From Enoplolaimus lenunculus (lineage: Eukaryota > Nematoda > Enoplea > Enoplida > Thoracostomopsidae), in assembly GCA_030248215.1 (NCBI GenBank), contig JASANG010000959.1, forward strand, positions 124,001 through 188,000: 64,000 bases of DNA. The letters are read 5' to 3'. A model generated the notes under the pieces. The model ran no database searches, was not told the origin of the DNA, and was given only the letters and a program-made list of their open reading frames with translations. The translations under genes and the position numbers were made by a program. Positions 36,301-47,300 of the stretch are shown piece by piece. How positions within the stretch are numbered: position 1 is the first letter of the stretch; each line of letters opens with the position of its first letter.

Positions 36301-36474
36301 GGTTTAGGTCACGATGTGCCCAAAACTGTATATATTAGACTCCTAAATTTGTTACTAGTGCATTTCCCGTACATTTTTTGTTTCAGAATTCCTCGATATA
36401 CCAAAGGAACAACAGACATTCCTGATGAAGATAAAGAGGAAGAGTATTGCGAAGAAAATTTTGAGGCTCAGTAA
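30345..36474 (+). CDS. TTBK-like (CK1 superfamily) serine/threonine protein kinase
   Basis: Complete seven-exon gene: 30345-30416, 30959-31109, 33020-33234, 33570-33737, 34794-34999, 35845-36006, 36387-36474 (1062 nt, 353 aa, TAA stop). The kinase core shows the glycine loop IGAGGFGQIYEA (28-39), the ATP-binding lysine in VAVK (K51), the helix-C Glu in RMEIAVLKRL (E66), the catalytic loop HRDIKPSNFAVG (D143, K145) and LDFGLARQF (D165). FRGTVRYAS and EMGRHDDLWPLFYVFVEF are typical of tau-tubulin kinases rather than CK1 proper. A conserved DGPFDWE-like block reads EGPFDWEEGY. The acidic tail (DEDKEEEYCEENFEAQ) is short, so this is a kinase-only form like the many small nematode TTBK-like proteins, which are often male-germline expressed (family knowledge). 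The substrate is unknown. All key residues are present. Confidence 0.95.
30417..30958 (+). other. Kinase intron 1
   Basis: Contains a 47-codon open stretch at 30541-30684 with protein-like composition (IRIFEPPETEKIPVKKWDKF, then YTFRAVCYAELNG), ending in TGA. No splice sites tie it to the kinase frame. Confidence 0.5.
31145..31360. mobile_element. GATAGGT-type MITE in kinase intron 2
   Basis: GACCCGTATTCTCAAATGAC on the left and CATACATATGAGAATACGGA on the right, enclosing ACCTGTCACTATTTGACAAT. Confidence 0.75.
31592..31708 (-). tRNA. tRNA-Leu(CAA)-like sequence with an intron (probably a pseudogene)
   Basis: On the minus strand, ACGCGCCAGACTCAAG resembles the D-arm/anticodon region of tRNA-Leu with anticodon CAA. 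About 28 nt later comes TTCTGGTGC, then TTCGTATGAAGGC (variable arm) and GTGGGTTCGAATTCC (B box). An intron just after the anticodon is typical of tRNA-Leu(CAA) in many eukaryotes. The T stem and acceptor stem pair poorly, so it is probably inactive or a tRNA-derived repeat. It lies antisense in kinase intron 2. Confidence 0.5.
31975..32228. mobile_element. CACTGTAAATT-end MITE in kinase intron 2
   Basis: CACTGTAAATTCCAATGAG to CTCACTGGAATTTTCAGTG, with TA on both sides (31973-31974, 32229-32230), compatible with a TA target duplication. Confidence 0.82.
32395..32727. mobile_element. Decayed GATAGGT-type MITE in kinase intron 2
   Basis: ACCTATCGCTGATTGGTGAT near 32410 and ACCTATCACTAACTGGTGAT near 32679, the latter followed by CACATTTAAGAATACTGGCC. 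Possibly two overlapping copies. Confidence 0.65.
33299..33425. mobile_element. GTAGCCAG-end MITE fragment in kinase intron 3
   Basis: CGCCCGTAGCCAGCTCAAC, then GGGCTCAAAATTTTTGC and a decayed right end. It fills over a third of the 335-bp intron. Confidence 0.75.
33760..33900 (+). mobile_element. TTAGGC-core MITE, copy 9, in kinase intron 4
   Basis: Ends GGCTCATGTACAGAACTGTG and CCCTGTTGTATACATGGGCC (subfamily B). Flanks AATATTCT/AATATTCC agree at 7 of 8. Minimal core of about two hexamers. It starts 22 bp downstream of the intron 4 donor. Confidence 0.9.
35411..35508. repeat. TA-rich simple sequence in kinase intron 5
   Basis: Long run of TATATA, ACATACATACAT and TATATATA steps between the intron 5 donor and the MITE at 35652. 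Confidence 0.85.
35652..35801 (-). mobile_element. TTAGGC-core MITE, copy 10, in kinase intron 5
   Basis: Perfect 8-bp flanks AATTCTTT at 35644-35651 and 35802-35809. The + strand core GCTTAGGC is repeated three times near 35731-35750. Inverted orientation relative to copy 1; subfamily A interior (ATTCTAGATTACA, AATCTACTGTTACG). Confidence 0.93.
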
Positions 36475-36964
36475 ACAACAAACATATAGACTGTCGACAT
36501 TGCAAAGCTCGACATCTGACTTGGTCCATGTAAATTATTGGGGCCTGTGCCCGCTGGCGGACTTTAGACATTGAGATACTGGGAAACTAATTCCGTTTAC
36601 ATGCTAAACAATTTTTCAACTGCAATGTGTGACTAAAATGCATAATGTCAGTCCCATGTTACCATTGGTTTAGGTTGCACATGAAATGTTCGCCCAGTTT
36701 AGTTTTTGGTTGAACACAATAAGGGTTGCGCCATACTCGACGTCCAGTGCCGTCCGTCACCGTCTGTCATCCCTACGGCGCCGTCCGTCACCGTTCGTAC
36801 CATACGTTATCGTACGTGAGCTATAAATTTATTCCCAAAATTTGGAACTTTTTCAAAATTTGAATTTTTCCGCCGTGACTGAAATTTTCCGCCAAAATCC
36901 AGTTTTTCGTGCCTTAATTTTAATTTCCCTCCAAACGTTGAGTTTTCCCATTAAAAATTGAATT
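36475..36964. other. Downstream of the kinase
   Basis: Probable 3' UTR, then a GC-rich run of CCGTCCGTCACCGTC-like units (36748-36815) that also recurs near 55605 and 61100 in CAD introns. No clear poly(A) signal. Confidence 0.5.
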
Positions 36965-37350
36965 TTCCCGCCAAAATTTAGAGTGGAAGACTGAGAAGCT
37001 GCGACACTGAAAGACTGGGACGCAGTGAGGCTGGTACACTGGGACACAGTACTGCACACAAAAAAGTATTTCTGAGTTTATTCAGAAAAGTATTTTCTGT
37101 GGCAAATCTGAAAAGTTTTTCCGATATTTAAGACAATTTTTCTAAAAATAACTGGAAAACGTTTATTTTCAGACTTTATTTCAAAATTTTTTTGCAAACT
37201 TTTCTGTGATAACAGAAATAGTTTTCAAGTGCACCTTGCTAATTATATTTCTTAAATGTAAGAAATTTTTTCTTAAATATCAGAAATGTTATTTTGAGTG
37301 TGTAAGACTGGGACATTGAAAAACTGGGAAGCTGGAACACTGAGCTTTTC
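36965..37350. repeat. Degenerate ACTGGGACACTG minisatellite interrupted by an insertion
   Basis: Units such as AGACTGGGACGCAGTGAGG, CTGGTACACTGGGACAC (36975-37050) and AGACTGGGACATTG, AACTGGGAAGCTGGAACACT (37305-37345) flank the element at 37055-37304. Confidence 0.7.
37055..37304. mobile_element. MITE inserted into a minisatellite
   Basis: Ends TGCACACAAAAAAGTATTTC and the complement of ATGTTATTTTGAGTGTGTAA. Interior TTTCTGAG/TCAGAAA motifs. Minisatellite units lie on both sides. Confidence 0.7.
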
Positions 37351-37433
37351 CGTGAATAATTAATTACGTTAACTGTTAACTAGACCGAGAATCATAAAAT
37401 CCATATTATATATGCAAAATCGGTAAACAAGTG

Positions 37434-37694
37434 GACCCATGCATAGAACAGGGCCGGAACAGTAGTATAAGCATATTCCTAAAGCCTAAGCCTAAGCCTA
37501 AGCCTTAGTCTAAGCGCATGGATGAGCCTATTCCTAAGCCTAAGCCTAAGCCTAAGACTAAGCGTAAACGTGACCCACTCCTAAGCAAAACCTAAGCATA
37601 GCCTAAGCCTAAGTTAAAAAGTTAGTCTAAAGCTTGAACTGACTCTATTACAGCCCCGCTGGATAATGATCCGGCCCTGTTCTATGCATGGGCC
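37434..37694 (+). mobile_element. TTAGGC-core MITE, copy 11 (subfamily B), double core
   Basis: Inverted ends match over about 24 bp (CCCATGCATAGAACAGGG and its complement). The core is a double array separated by GCATGGATGAGCCTATTCC, echoing the unit that expanded in copy 8. No target duplication is evident. Confidence 0.85.
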
Positions 37695-39656
37695 AGTGAT
37701 GCAAATTCCGTAAAAATGAAAACACAACCGGAAGTTAAACGAAAATATCAATGATTATTGAGCCTGGCTGCCCAGCTCTCATATTTATGTGATTTGCGTA
37801 AATTTTTTGGGTTTTGTGAGTGTCGGAGACACACAAATCCAGTACGCAATACATTTTTAGTGAGGATTATGCGGTTGGCCTAATTTTGTAAGTTTTGCTT
37901 TAAGACAAATTTGCTTGTTCTCTTTAAGGCCATCGGTTTTGTTTCTTTCGGTAAATATGTTGGCGTCGGTTGTAAATATTGCAACCACGTTGACTAGTTA
38001 AAGCACATGCATAGTGAAAAAAGCATATGGAAAGTTATGTGGCAGTCCAAATAAATCGGGGTGAGCTATCAAATAAATAACAATATGCTGAACAAGGTAG
38101 CTGGGATAGTACTCGCTGGAGACAACACAAAACAAATAATTCTGCTGTAGCTATTAATGATGGCTGAGTTGCCGAGACACATATTTAAATTCTAAGTCAA
38201 CATTTTGCTTAAGTTTTGTGAGTAGCTTTTTATAAACTTAAAGTCAGAGGTTTTAATGATAAATTCCGTCTGCTAGAGTCGATTTAGCCAGTAACTGCTG
38301 CTATTATTAAAGGCTCACTCTTGACTATGCAGTGAAAGCAACATGTTTGAGAAATGGACATTTAATACACAAGCCTTCGATCTCTCTGCAACCAACCGTA
38401 ATTTACTACCTTTAAATTAATAATTGTTGGGCCCACATAGGTGGTAAAAATTTTACATGTTCAATTTGTATCTTTGTGTTCGAATACCAAGCCAGCTTGA
38501 AACGGTGGTTAAACAGAGAAGGTAACCAAACCATGATGTATATGTGTTTAACGAATATAAGCAATAGAGCTTCGCGTTAAAATACTGCACATTCACTCAA
38601 AATGCTGAAAATATTTTGACATTTGTCATATTAATTCGAGCGAGAAGCCACTCATATTTTTGTACAATAAAATGACGTCGAACTTTCACTTTTGGGACTT
38701 CTTAACTTTGGTCCCTCCAACTGATGTGTTTATTGGTGCCAAGGCCGACAAAAGCAAAACATATTAAAGAATTATTGTGTTTCAATTTCTAGGCGACTCA
38801 GTACTGCTACTTTAACACCTAATGTAATGAACTTTTAAGTGAAATTTCCCTGAAATATACGTTTTGATATAATCCAAAATTTTCCAGCTTAAATATTTCC
38901 AAACATACACCCTGGATGCGGAGCCCATATGTTCAACAGTTTTACTAAAAGGTGAAGTTTTATCTTTTGACTTGGCCCTTACATTTTGCCGGTTATTGAA
39001 GGGAGTTTCAAATCGGAAATGAAAACGAAGCACAAGCATTTGTGGCAACGTTCACCCGATTTCCATACTTTGCCTACTTTCGAAATAAAATCATAAAATT
39101 TGATTAAACATTTCATTTATTTGTATCTAGTAATATATTTGCAATTAAATTACTTAGCCACGGAAGCGCAAGAACTTAGTTGTCAAAACGTAATGTAACT
39201 TTAGATGGATCATAGGTTACAGACAACAGTGGGAACCGCATTGTATTGAAATCGGGAGCAGATTCGGAACAGTAACTTCATATCGAAACGTATATCAGAA
39301 TTGGAAATACCCATTGCTTTCTGTGTGAGTTTAAGCTATGGAGTAGCCAATGAATTTTTTGATAGATATCGCGTGTAAAACATGGAACGATCGCGATGCT
39401 GGTTATTTTGGTTATTAGGCTTGTCGAAAGCAACTGCTGCTAGTACAGCAATGACCATGGCAAATTCGCACCACTTCGGGGAAAGGTTTGGTTTAACATT
39501 GCAGTTCTGACATACGTAAAGGTTTCACCGAGACATGCGCTGTAAATTGAACGCTCATGGATTCGTAAAAGTAACATGTTGCACACATACGAAAATGAAC
39601 CTAAGATAAAATCTTCGCTTGCTGATCAACTCTAAAAAGTTCATTCACTTTGCTTG
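37695..39656. other. Intergenic, nothing recognised
   Basis: About 2 kb of AT-rich DNA between MITE copy 11 and the SINE dimer. No exon, no repeat family seen elsewhere in the window apart from short words. Confidence 0.5.
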
Positions 39657-40278
39657 TGTAAGCATGTGAGACATGCTTGTCCGTTATGTGCACATGCAAT
39701 ATAGTGCAGTGCACTCTATGTATGTTAGCTGGGAGCATACGGTCGCCAAATATAGTCGACTAAAAATGCAGTTGGACGTGCGGGCTGCGTGGCGCAGTGG
39801 TAGAGTGCTCGCTTTAAGGATCCATAGGCTGAGAGTTCGATCCCCACTCTAGCCCGCTTTTCCAGCTGCTGAGTAAAAAGGTCTGATGTCCCTCGGTTCC
39901 TACCTAGACTGACATGGGGCTACGCCGTGAGCGCAATGGTAAACGGCCGCGCTATGAACACGGTATCCAGTCGAAAATAGGATGGACGGTCAAGGGACGA
40001 CCTTGTTGAAAATAAGGGCATGTAAGCATGTGAGACATGCTTGTCCGTTATGTGCACATGCAATATAGTGCAGTGCACTCTATGTATGCTAGCTGGTAGC
40101 ATACAGTCGAGAAATATAGTCGACGAAAAATGCAGTTGGACGGGCGGGCTGCGTGACGCAGTGGTAGAGTGCTCGCTTTAAGGATCCATAGGCTGAGAGT
40201 TCGATCCCCGCACTAGCCCGCTTTTCCAGCTGCTTAGTAAAAAGGTCTGATGTCCCTCGGTTCCTACCTAGACTGACA
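39657..40278 (+). mobile_element. tRNA-derived SINE, tandem dimer (second copy truncated)
   Basis: 258 bp repeat almost exactly at an offset of 364 bp (39657-39914 and 40021-40278). Each contains GCGGGCTGCGTGGCGCAGTG / GGTAGAGTGC (A box) and GAGAGTTCGATCCCC (B box), closed by AGCCCGC. The 106 bp between them (ATGGGGCTACGCCGTGAGCG onward) is probably the SINE tail, so one complete unit plus a 3'-truncated one. Both lie intergenic between the kinase and CAD. Confidence 0.75.
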
Positions 40279-40900
40279 GCTTGTACTGTGCAAATTTGTT
40301 TACATACTTGTTTACTTACACACCCTCATATCTAAGCTGAAGAGTAAGCCTAAACCTAAGCCATTCATGTCATAATGTAGCAAGATAATCACTTTGAGGG
40401 AACTTGAGATTTCTATAACCAGTCATTGTGTTGAGGGAAGTAAACAATACTCAATTTTTAGAAGTTCACACGTATACATTTAGCCAAAAATATGAGCAAA
40501 ACTTTGCTGCGTCCTTTCACCAACCTCAAACTAGCTCAGCTAATAGCAGTTGTATACCCCTTTTTCACCTCTTTGATCTCGATTTGCAAACCACCGAGAC
40601 TCAAGAAAAGCGATACTGAGACCGAGACCGCCCATCTCTGGTTATGAGGAGTTTTTAGCCAGCAAAAATTTTCGAACGACTAGCGAACTTAGAAAAATTA
40701 TGAGGCTTTCGATTTTGAAGCATACAAAAAATTTACAATTTTTGCAATTTTCAAGTTGAGATTGCTACGTAATTTTAAGCAAAGAAACCTTTTCATTTTA
40801 AACCCAAAAATTTCAAAGGGTGATAACGGACTAGATACTAGTGGCTAGGGAATACCCGCCTACATCAATGCTCTCATGTGCGAAAAGGGAATGTTCTGTT

Positions 40901-41272
40901 TAGGGATGTTCCGATTAATCGGCATCGGTAATAATCGGCACTTTTCGGGAGTATCGGCATCGGCACTGCAAAAAAATTGCCGATTCTTTGCCGATACGTT
41001 TTGCACATAACAGTCGGTGGCAATGCTATCAATTTCATTTCTGGGCGCACAATAGTGTATCTGCTCAGAAAAATTGTTATCTCTCTTGCGTTTGTGTTTC
41101 AAAAAATTAATTGAAATTAACCGTTCTTATGAAATTATAATCATTTACGTAATGTAGTACGATCTGCTTATTAAACATCGTGTACTGAAGTTGGAATCGG
41201 CATCGGTTCGGCATCGGCAAAATTTTAAAATAAATCGGCATCGGCAAAAATTTTGGTATCGGCACATCACTA
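40901..41272. mobile_element. hAT-type MITE directly upstream of CAD
   Basis: 372 bp with perfect 8-bp duplication GTTCTGTT (40893-40900, 41273-41280). Ends TAGGGATGTTCCGATTAATC and GGTATCGGCACATCACTA form an inverted repeat, and the interior is rich in ATCGGCATCGGCA repeats. The TAGGGATG end and 8-bp duplication are typical of hAT elements. No coding capacity. It ends 85 bp before the CAD ATG. Confidence 0.93.
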
Positions 41273-41357
41273 GTTCTGTTCTGTTTCTATATTGAAGTAA
41301 ATAAATTATTACGTATGTATTTATATTAAAGATACATACGTACACAACAGTACACAC

Positions 41358-44300
41358 ATGCATACCGAATGGAGCCAAGTACGGGCTCAGTTATGCCTTG
41401 AGGATGGCTCAGTCTTGCATGGTATATCATTTGGCGCAAATGCATCTACAAATGGCGAAGTCGGTAAGTTTGTATTAAAATTCGCGGATATTCCTATGTA
41501 TAGTCTTTACTTGATTTTAGCCGTATGATGGCTAAGTTATTATCTGGTGTCCTGTACATGTTGTGTATAGCTATCCGGGTTCAGTTTAACTTCCGGAGAT
41601 TCTTTTTGAACCAACCGGATACCTTATTTTTGCACCAAACGAAATATTTACGTACGTTTTGCAGCTATTCTAGACTTTAGTAAAACCGAATTTTCTAGCA
41701 TTTTAGCAGACTGATCCTAAATCATTGCCATTTTCCATTTGTAGATTCGCATTTCGCAAATACGTGTATACTTGGGTTCATCATTTTTGCTTCTAATAAA
41801 AATAATTTGTTCTTTATATATGTATAAATAGTGTTGTAGTGTTTCAAACTGGTATGGTTGGATACATCGAATCGCTAACAGATCCTTCGTATTACCAGCA
41901 ACTTGTTGTGCTAACTTATCCCATGATTGGAAATTACGGTGTGCCACCGATCGCGGAGCGAGATGAGTTTGGTCTTCCGCAACACTTTGAAGCCGAACGG
42001 ATTTGGGCAGGAGGTACGGTTAATGTAATATATTCTGCAACTTTTGATATGCCACCTTACTGTAGTTTTGGAAGAATTCAACTATAATTGCGCTTCCGTG
42101 GATATGAAAATCTAAATTACAGCGGATAAAGTGAATATATACCTATCTAAAACTAGGGTTATTTAGCCAATAATATTGCAAAAAGAAAGTTAAATTAAAC
42201 TTTTCGGTGTGATGTATTTTTCATTTTCCATTTCCGCTTCCGGTAAATTGTAATTCCGGTTGCACCTTCATATAGGCAGTTTGCTCAAAACTGTGTATTT
42301 GTTGCTGTCAGACTGCGTTCCAGTGTTGGTAAAACATATCAGTAATACGTATATTACCGTTCAAGTTTCAACGTACCCTGTTTATCAACGCATGGCTGTT
42401 TTTGCGTATATCGTTATTCCACTTTTAATACAAATTATATATTTAGGGCTAATAATTGATCATTTGTGCGATGAAGGCCAGTATAGTCACTGGAAAGCCT
42501 CAACAAGTTTGCACAACTGGTTGAAGAATGAAGGTGTTCCGGCAATTTGCGGAATTGACACCAGGGAGCTGACCAAGATTATTAGAGCGCATGGCACGCT
42601 GAAAGGAAAGGTCTGTTTTGATCCGGCCTTGGACATATAAAGACTACAAGCAATGTTTTGTCATGTTGTTATTGTGCATAACATTTAAACATGTACAGGG
42701 TCCCCGCGCGTCAGGGAAAACATGGAAAACAGGAAGTTTTTTCAATTTGTCAGGGAAAACAGGGAAAATTTTCAGGGTTTCTTATGGGTGTCAGGGAAAA
42801 ATTGAGTTTTAAGTAATGTTTAAAAAATTTCTAAGTGGACTTTTTATGGTTACAAGCAATGTAGCTTCAGTACTTAAGGATTTTTTGGTGCGAGTAATCT
42901 AAGTAAAATGTTTGTAAACCTGCAGAATCTATAAATGAATAGTTAACTATTCACTAGTTAGCATATTTGCTTAATTGGTTATGCCTAAATTTGGGCTTTT
43001 TATGTTATTTTACTAATTATTAGGGTTACAATACAAGCAATCTAATTTCAATTCTAATGGGTTCGTGAGTGCGAGGAATCTGAATAAATTGTTTACAAAC
43101 CTCTAAAACGGATAATTAAAAAGTTCGCTAATTACTAATTTGCATATTTGCTTAATTGATAAGCCTAAATTAGGACTTTTGCTTAATTGGTTTAGTGTGT
43201 TCGAGCGTCGCTCAATACATGTAGTCCCACTACCACTGGTTTGGTTTGAACTAGAGTTTATGTATATACAGCTGCTTGGTGTGTACATTTTGCTTTTGTG
43301 TTTACAGATAATTGTTGAAGGCACCGAACCGTTGAAGATACCGTTTATTGATATCAACTTGAATAATTTAGTTGATGCTGTTTCGGCAAAGGTATTTAAT
43401 CTTGGTTAAATATATACAAAATAATTTTATTAATTCGCGATTTGAAAAAAATAAAAGTATTTGTAATCTTGGATCTATGTTAATGATCAGGATATATTGT
43501 TAGAACAACCATAATATAACTGCAGATGTATACTTTTGAGGGAACCCTTGGTTTTTGCAGCGCATTCACACACTGGAGCCGAACAAAATTACGAGCGGTG
43601 ACCGAATTCACGTTGTTGCCGTTGATCTTGGAATGAAACTAAACCAGCTTAGGTGTTTTTTAAAGCGTGGAATTACTGTTACTGTTGTGCCTTGGAACCA
43701 TCCATTTCACTTAGACGGTTAGTATTTACGGTTTTATGCTTTTCTTAGGCTGTGAATTTTAGTTTTTTGCTAGCTATGTATGCATCGGATGTTTTTATAT
43801 ATAAGTGTATTTTAAAGCTTTATTACAGGCAGACGGTATATATGAAATCATTATATGCAGCAATCAGTAACCAAATCGCAAGCGAAACACTAGCATTTCG
43901 CTAAGTGGTGTGTGGTTTCCCCCACTCGACCTAATCTCCACTCGAAAAATCCTCCTTGTTCACTGGCTTCTCCACAGCTTGAAAATTTCCGCCGGGGGGC
44001 GTTTCCTGGGGGGCCGCTAATTTTGCTGGGGGGCAGTTTTCCTGGGGGGCCCCCAGATTATCCGGGGGGTCCTTGGGGGCAGGCTTAAAATTTTGCAAGC
44101 CGACTTTCTGGACCATTTTTTTATTCTAGATCGTGTTTCCAACTCAACTGAATATTACTCATCGCTCAACATGACAAAAATTCCCCGCAAACGCTGATAA
44201 CAATAATTTTAACTAATATTACTCACAACTTTACCGGAAGTTGAAAGAAGCACAATTATATAAAATATAGATTATCTATAATTGAAACTGTGATTAACAT

Positions 44301-47300
44301 ATATTTTATATATTAGTCACAGCTTCTGTTTATCATAAGGCTCAGGCGGGTTGAACTTGTTGCTGCAAGGTACTTTCGAATGCTGTATGCCCTGAAACGG
44401 TCTTTATATGATTGTGCTTTTTTCAGTTCATTATTGAATTGTACTAGTTACTACCGGTATTTGTAACGCTATTAAAAAATTATGAGTACTCAGCGTAATA
44501 TAAAATCACATTTTGCCGAATGTCCGCCTCAAAAAAAAGTCCAGGTCTTTATGTTTTAACATTGAAAATTTTTGGCTTAGAAAAGCCCTGGGTCTCCCAG
44601 CAAAAAAATTTGCTGGTTTGCTGGGGGGCGGCCGAAAATTCGCGGAGGGGGAAAATGGAAATTTCGAAAAGTGCTGGGCCCCCTGCTGTCGAGAAACCAG
44701 GTTCAGCTTACCCCACTCGATGGATTCTCTCTGGTTTGTAAAGAAAGTTTTAAAAATGGAACGGCAAGAAACATGGGTCAGCGCCAGGGTGCAACCGGAA
44801 TTCCGGTTCCGGCCTTTTTTCATTTTCCGGTTCCGGTAAATTTTGCCAAAATAAAAATTCCGGTATTAAAATTTGGTTAGTAGAAATTAAAAAATTTAGT
44901 AAAAAAATGACGAAAACAATTAAATAGATTCATTGTATAGTATGAAAACCTTGACAATCACCGAAAATAAACCATCGAAGGTAGATTTCGCTTCCGAGGA
45001 TTATCAAATCTAAAATACAAAAGATAAAGTGAATACGTACCTATCTCCAACTATTGTTATTTCACCATTAATATTGCAAAAATTGAAAATGATTTTTTCG
45101 GTGGCATGTATTTTTCATTTTGCGGTTCCGTTTCCGGTATTTTTTCAAATTCCGGTTCCGGTAAATTGTAATTCCGGTTTCTTCCTGGATAGCGCCATGT
45201 ATAAGCTTAGAAATATGTAATTTAAACAGACAAATTTTGTTTAAACAATAAATTACCGCAAGTCAAAATTTTTAACCTCTTGTTTTTATCTCGGGGTGTA
45301 TTTCTGAAAATCCTCATCCGCTATTCCCATCCATCAAATCCCGTCTGAGTAAACGCTGGTGCACCTTCCTTCAACCCCCACTCGAGATTGTGCTTGCGAA
45401 ATTATGCCCCATTTTCTCAAGTGTGTCATTAAAGTTTCCGCATTTCAGCTCGTTATCTGTGAAATTGATGAAATATATATGTTATACTTTATTAGTGGTA
45501 TGACTTTGGGCGTGAGGTTATTTGCACATCTCATAATTTTTGTAATCATGAGTTGGTTGCTGCGATGAGTGTTACGCTATTTTTTAAGATTACGATGGTT
45601 TGTTTCTGAGCAACGGACCTGGAGATCCATCAATGTGTGCTGAAACAATTGATACTATTCGAAAAGTGCTTTCTTCAAATAACTGCAAGCCCATTATGGG
45701 AATTTGTCTTGGCCATCAGCTACTCGCGAAGGCGGCGGGGTGTTCAACGTTTAAGTTGTCGTATGTTTTAAGCATTAGTCAAACGAAGTAAATGCGTTTT
45801 AACTGGGGCCAGTAATTTCAACTGTGTGTATCACCTGCCACCAGTTACTTTAGTAATAGGTTTTCAAACAAGCGAACTGTAGCGGCTACAAATGTCAAAA
45901 GGCATCAGATTTTGAAGTTCCCTGTGGCTTGTTCGAAATTTATCGGACCTATCGTCAATTGGTGATAGGTCCTACGTATCAATTGGTGATAGGTCCTACG
46001 TACATACGTTTGAGAATATGGCCGTAAGCATTGCACATCGAACTGGAAGCAGAGGTGCGATCGAGACATACTTATGTTTAACAGCTCTGCTTAAATATTG
46101 AATGATCTTTATGCTTCGCTCGTTAAATGTTTTAATATCGAGTCACGTCAGGTTTGCGCTGTACGAGGGGGTTGTATTGTGCCGAGCCACCCTTAAATGC
46201 TTTCAAGGTTTAAATATGGGCAATGTCCCTTCTCCTTTGGGTTTTTAATTCTTCATAATTTTTATAATATAATGTCGGTCACACGTTACGATAGGTGCAG
46301 CTCGCACAGCTATTGTCCCCCATACGGTTTATATACCTGGCCAACTATAGAGTTATCGTTAAACTCTGTGCGGACATTTGCAATGATTCAAAAAAATGTC
46401 CGGATAAAGTTTCTTCCATTCGTGGACATTATATGCAGTGTTCTTCAATCGTCATTCAACAGCGTTGTGTTTAGTGTATATGACGTCAAAACACAGTAAA
46501 AACTTTTAACTTGGGCTTAAATACGGATAGAATGGAGTAATAATCGAGTTTTAACAGCTGTATGAATTAGGTAGAATACGGATTCTATTGGTATATAGTT
46601 ATATGCGTATGCGCCAGTCAGGGTGCAACCGGAATTCCGGTTTCGGTAAATTTTTTCCGGAATTGAAAATTCCGGTATTAAAATTTGGTCGGTGAAAATT
46701 AAGATATTTTACTAAAAATGGCATTAAAAATTAAATAATTTCGTTAGTATAGTATGCAAACCTTGGCAACCACCGAAAATAAACCATCGAAGGTACATTT
46801 CGCTTCCGTGCGTTATGAAAAGTGAATACCTCTCTCCGACTAGGGTTATTTTCCCAATAATTTTGCAAAAAAGAAAATTAAAATGAATTTTTCGGTGGCA
46901 TGTATTTTTCATTTTCCGGTTACATTTCCGGCAATTTTTATAAATTTCGGTTCCGGTTCTGATAAACTGTAATTACGATTGCAACCGGGCGCTAATGACT
47001 ACTTTTGGCTGGGTTGAAATCCTGATTAGGATTTGATATTTTTCATCTTTTAATGAGAGAAACCGCTAAATAACCAATCAGAACCTTTAAGTCAACTGTT
47101 ATTTATTGAAATCGGTCTACCTAAAGTGAAAATGAATTTTTTGTCTGAAACACCGTTTTGTCAAAAATCCATATTATGTTCGCATAAAGATTAGGTAAAA
47201 CTGTAAAATATCCGCATCTAACTAAAAATGCACCGGGCGATTAGATGTTTTCTAGTAACTCTTTGCGGACATTGCAGTGTTTGTTGTTTAGTTTATTTTG

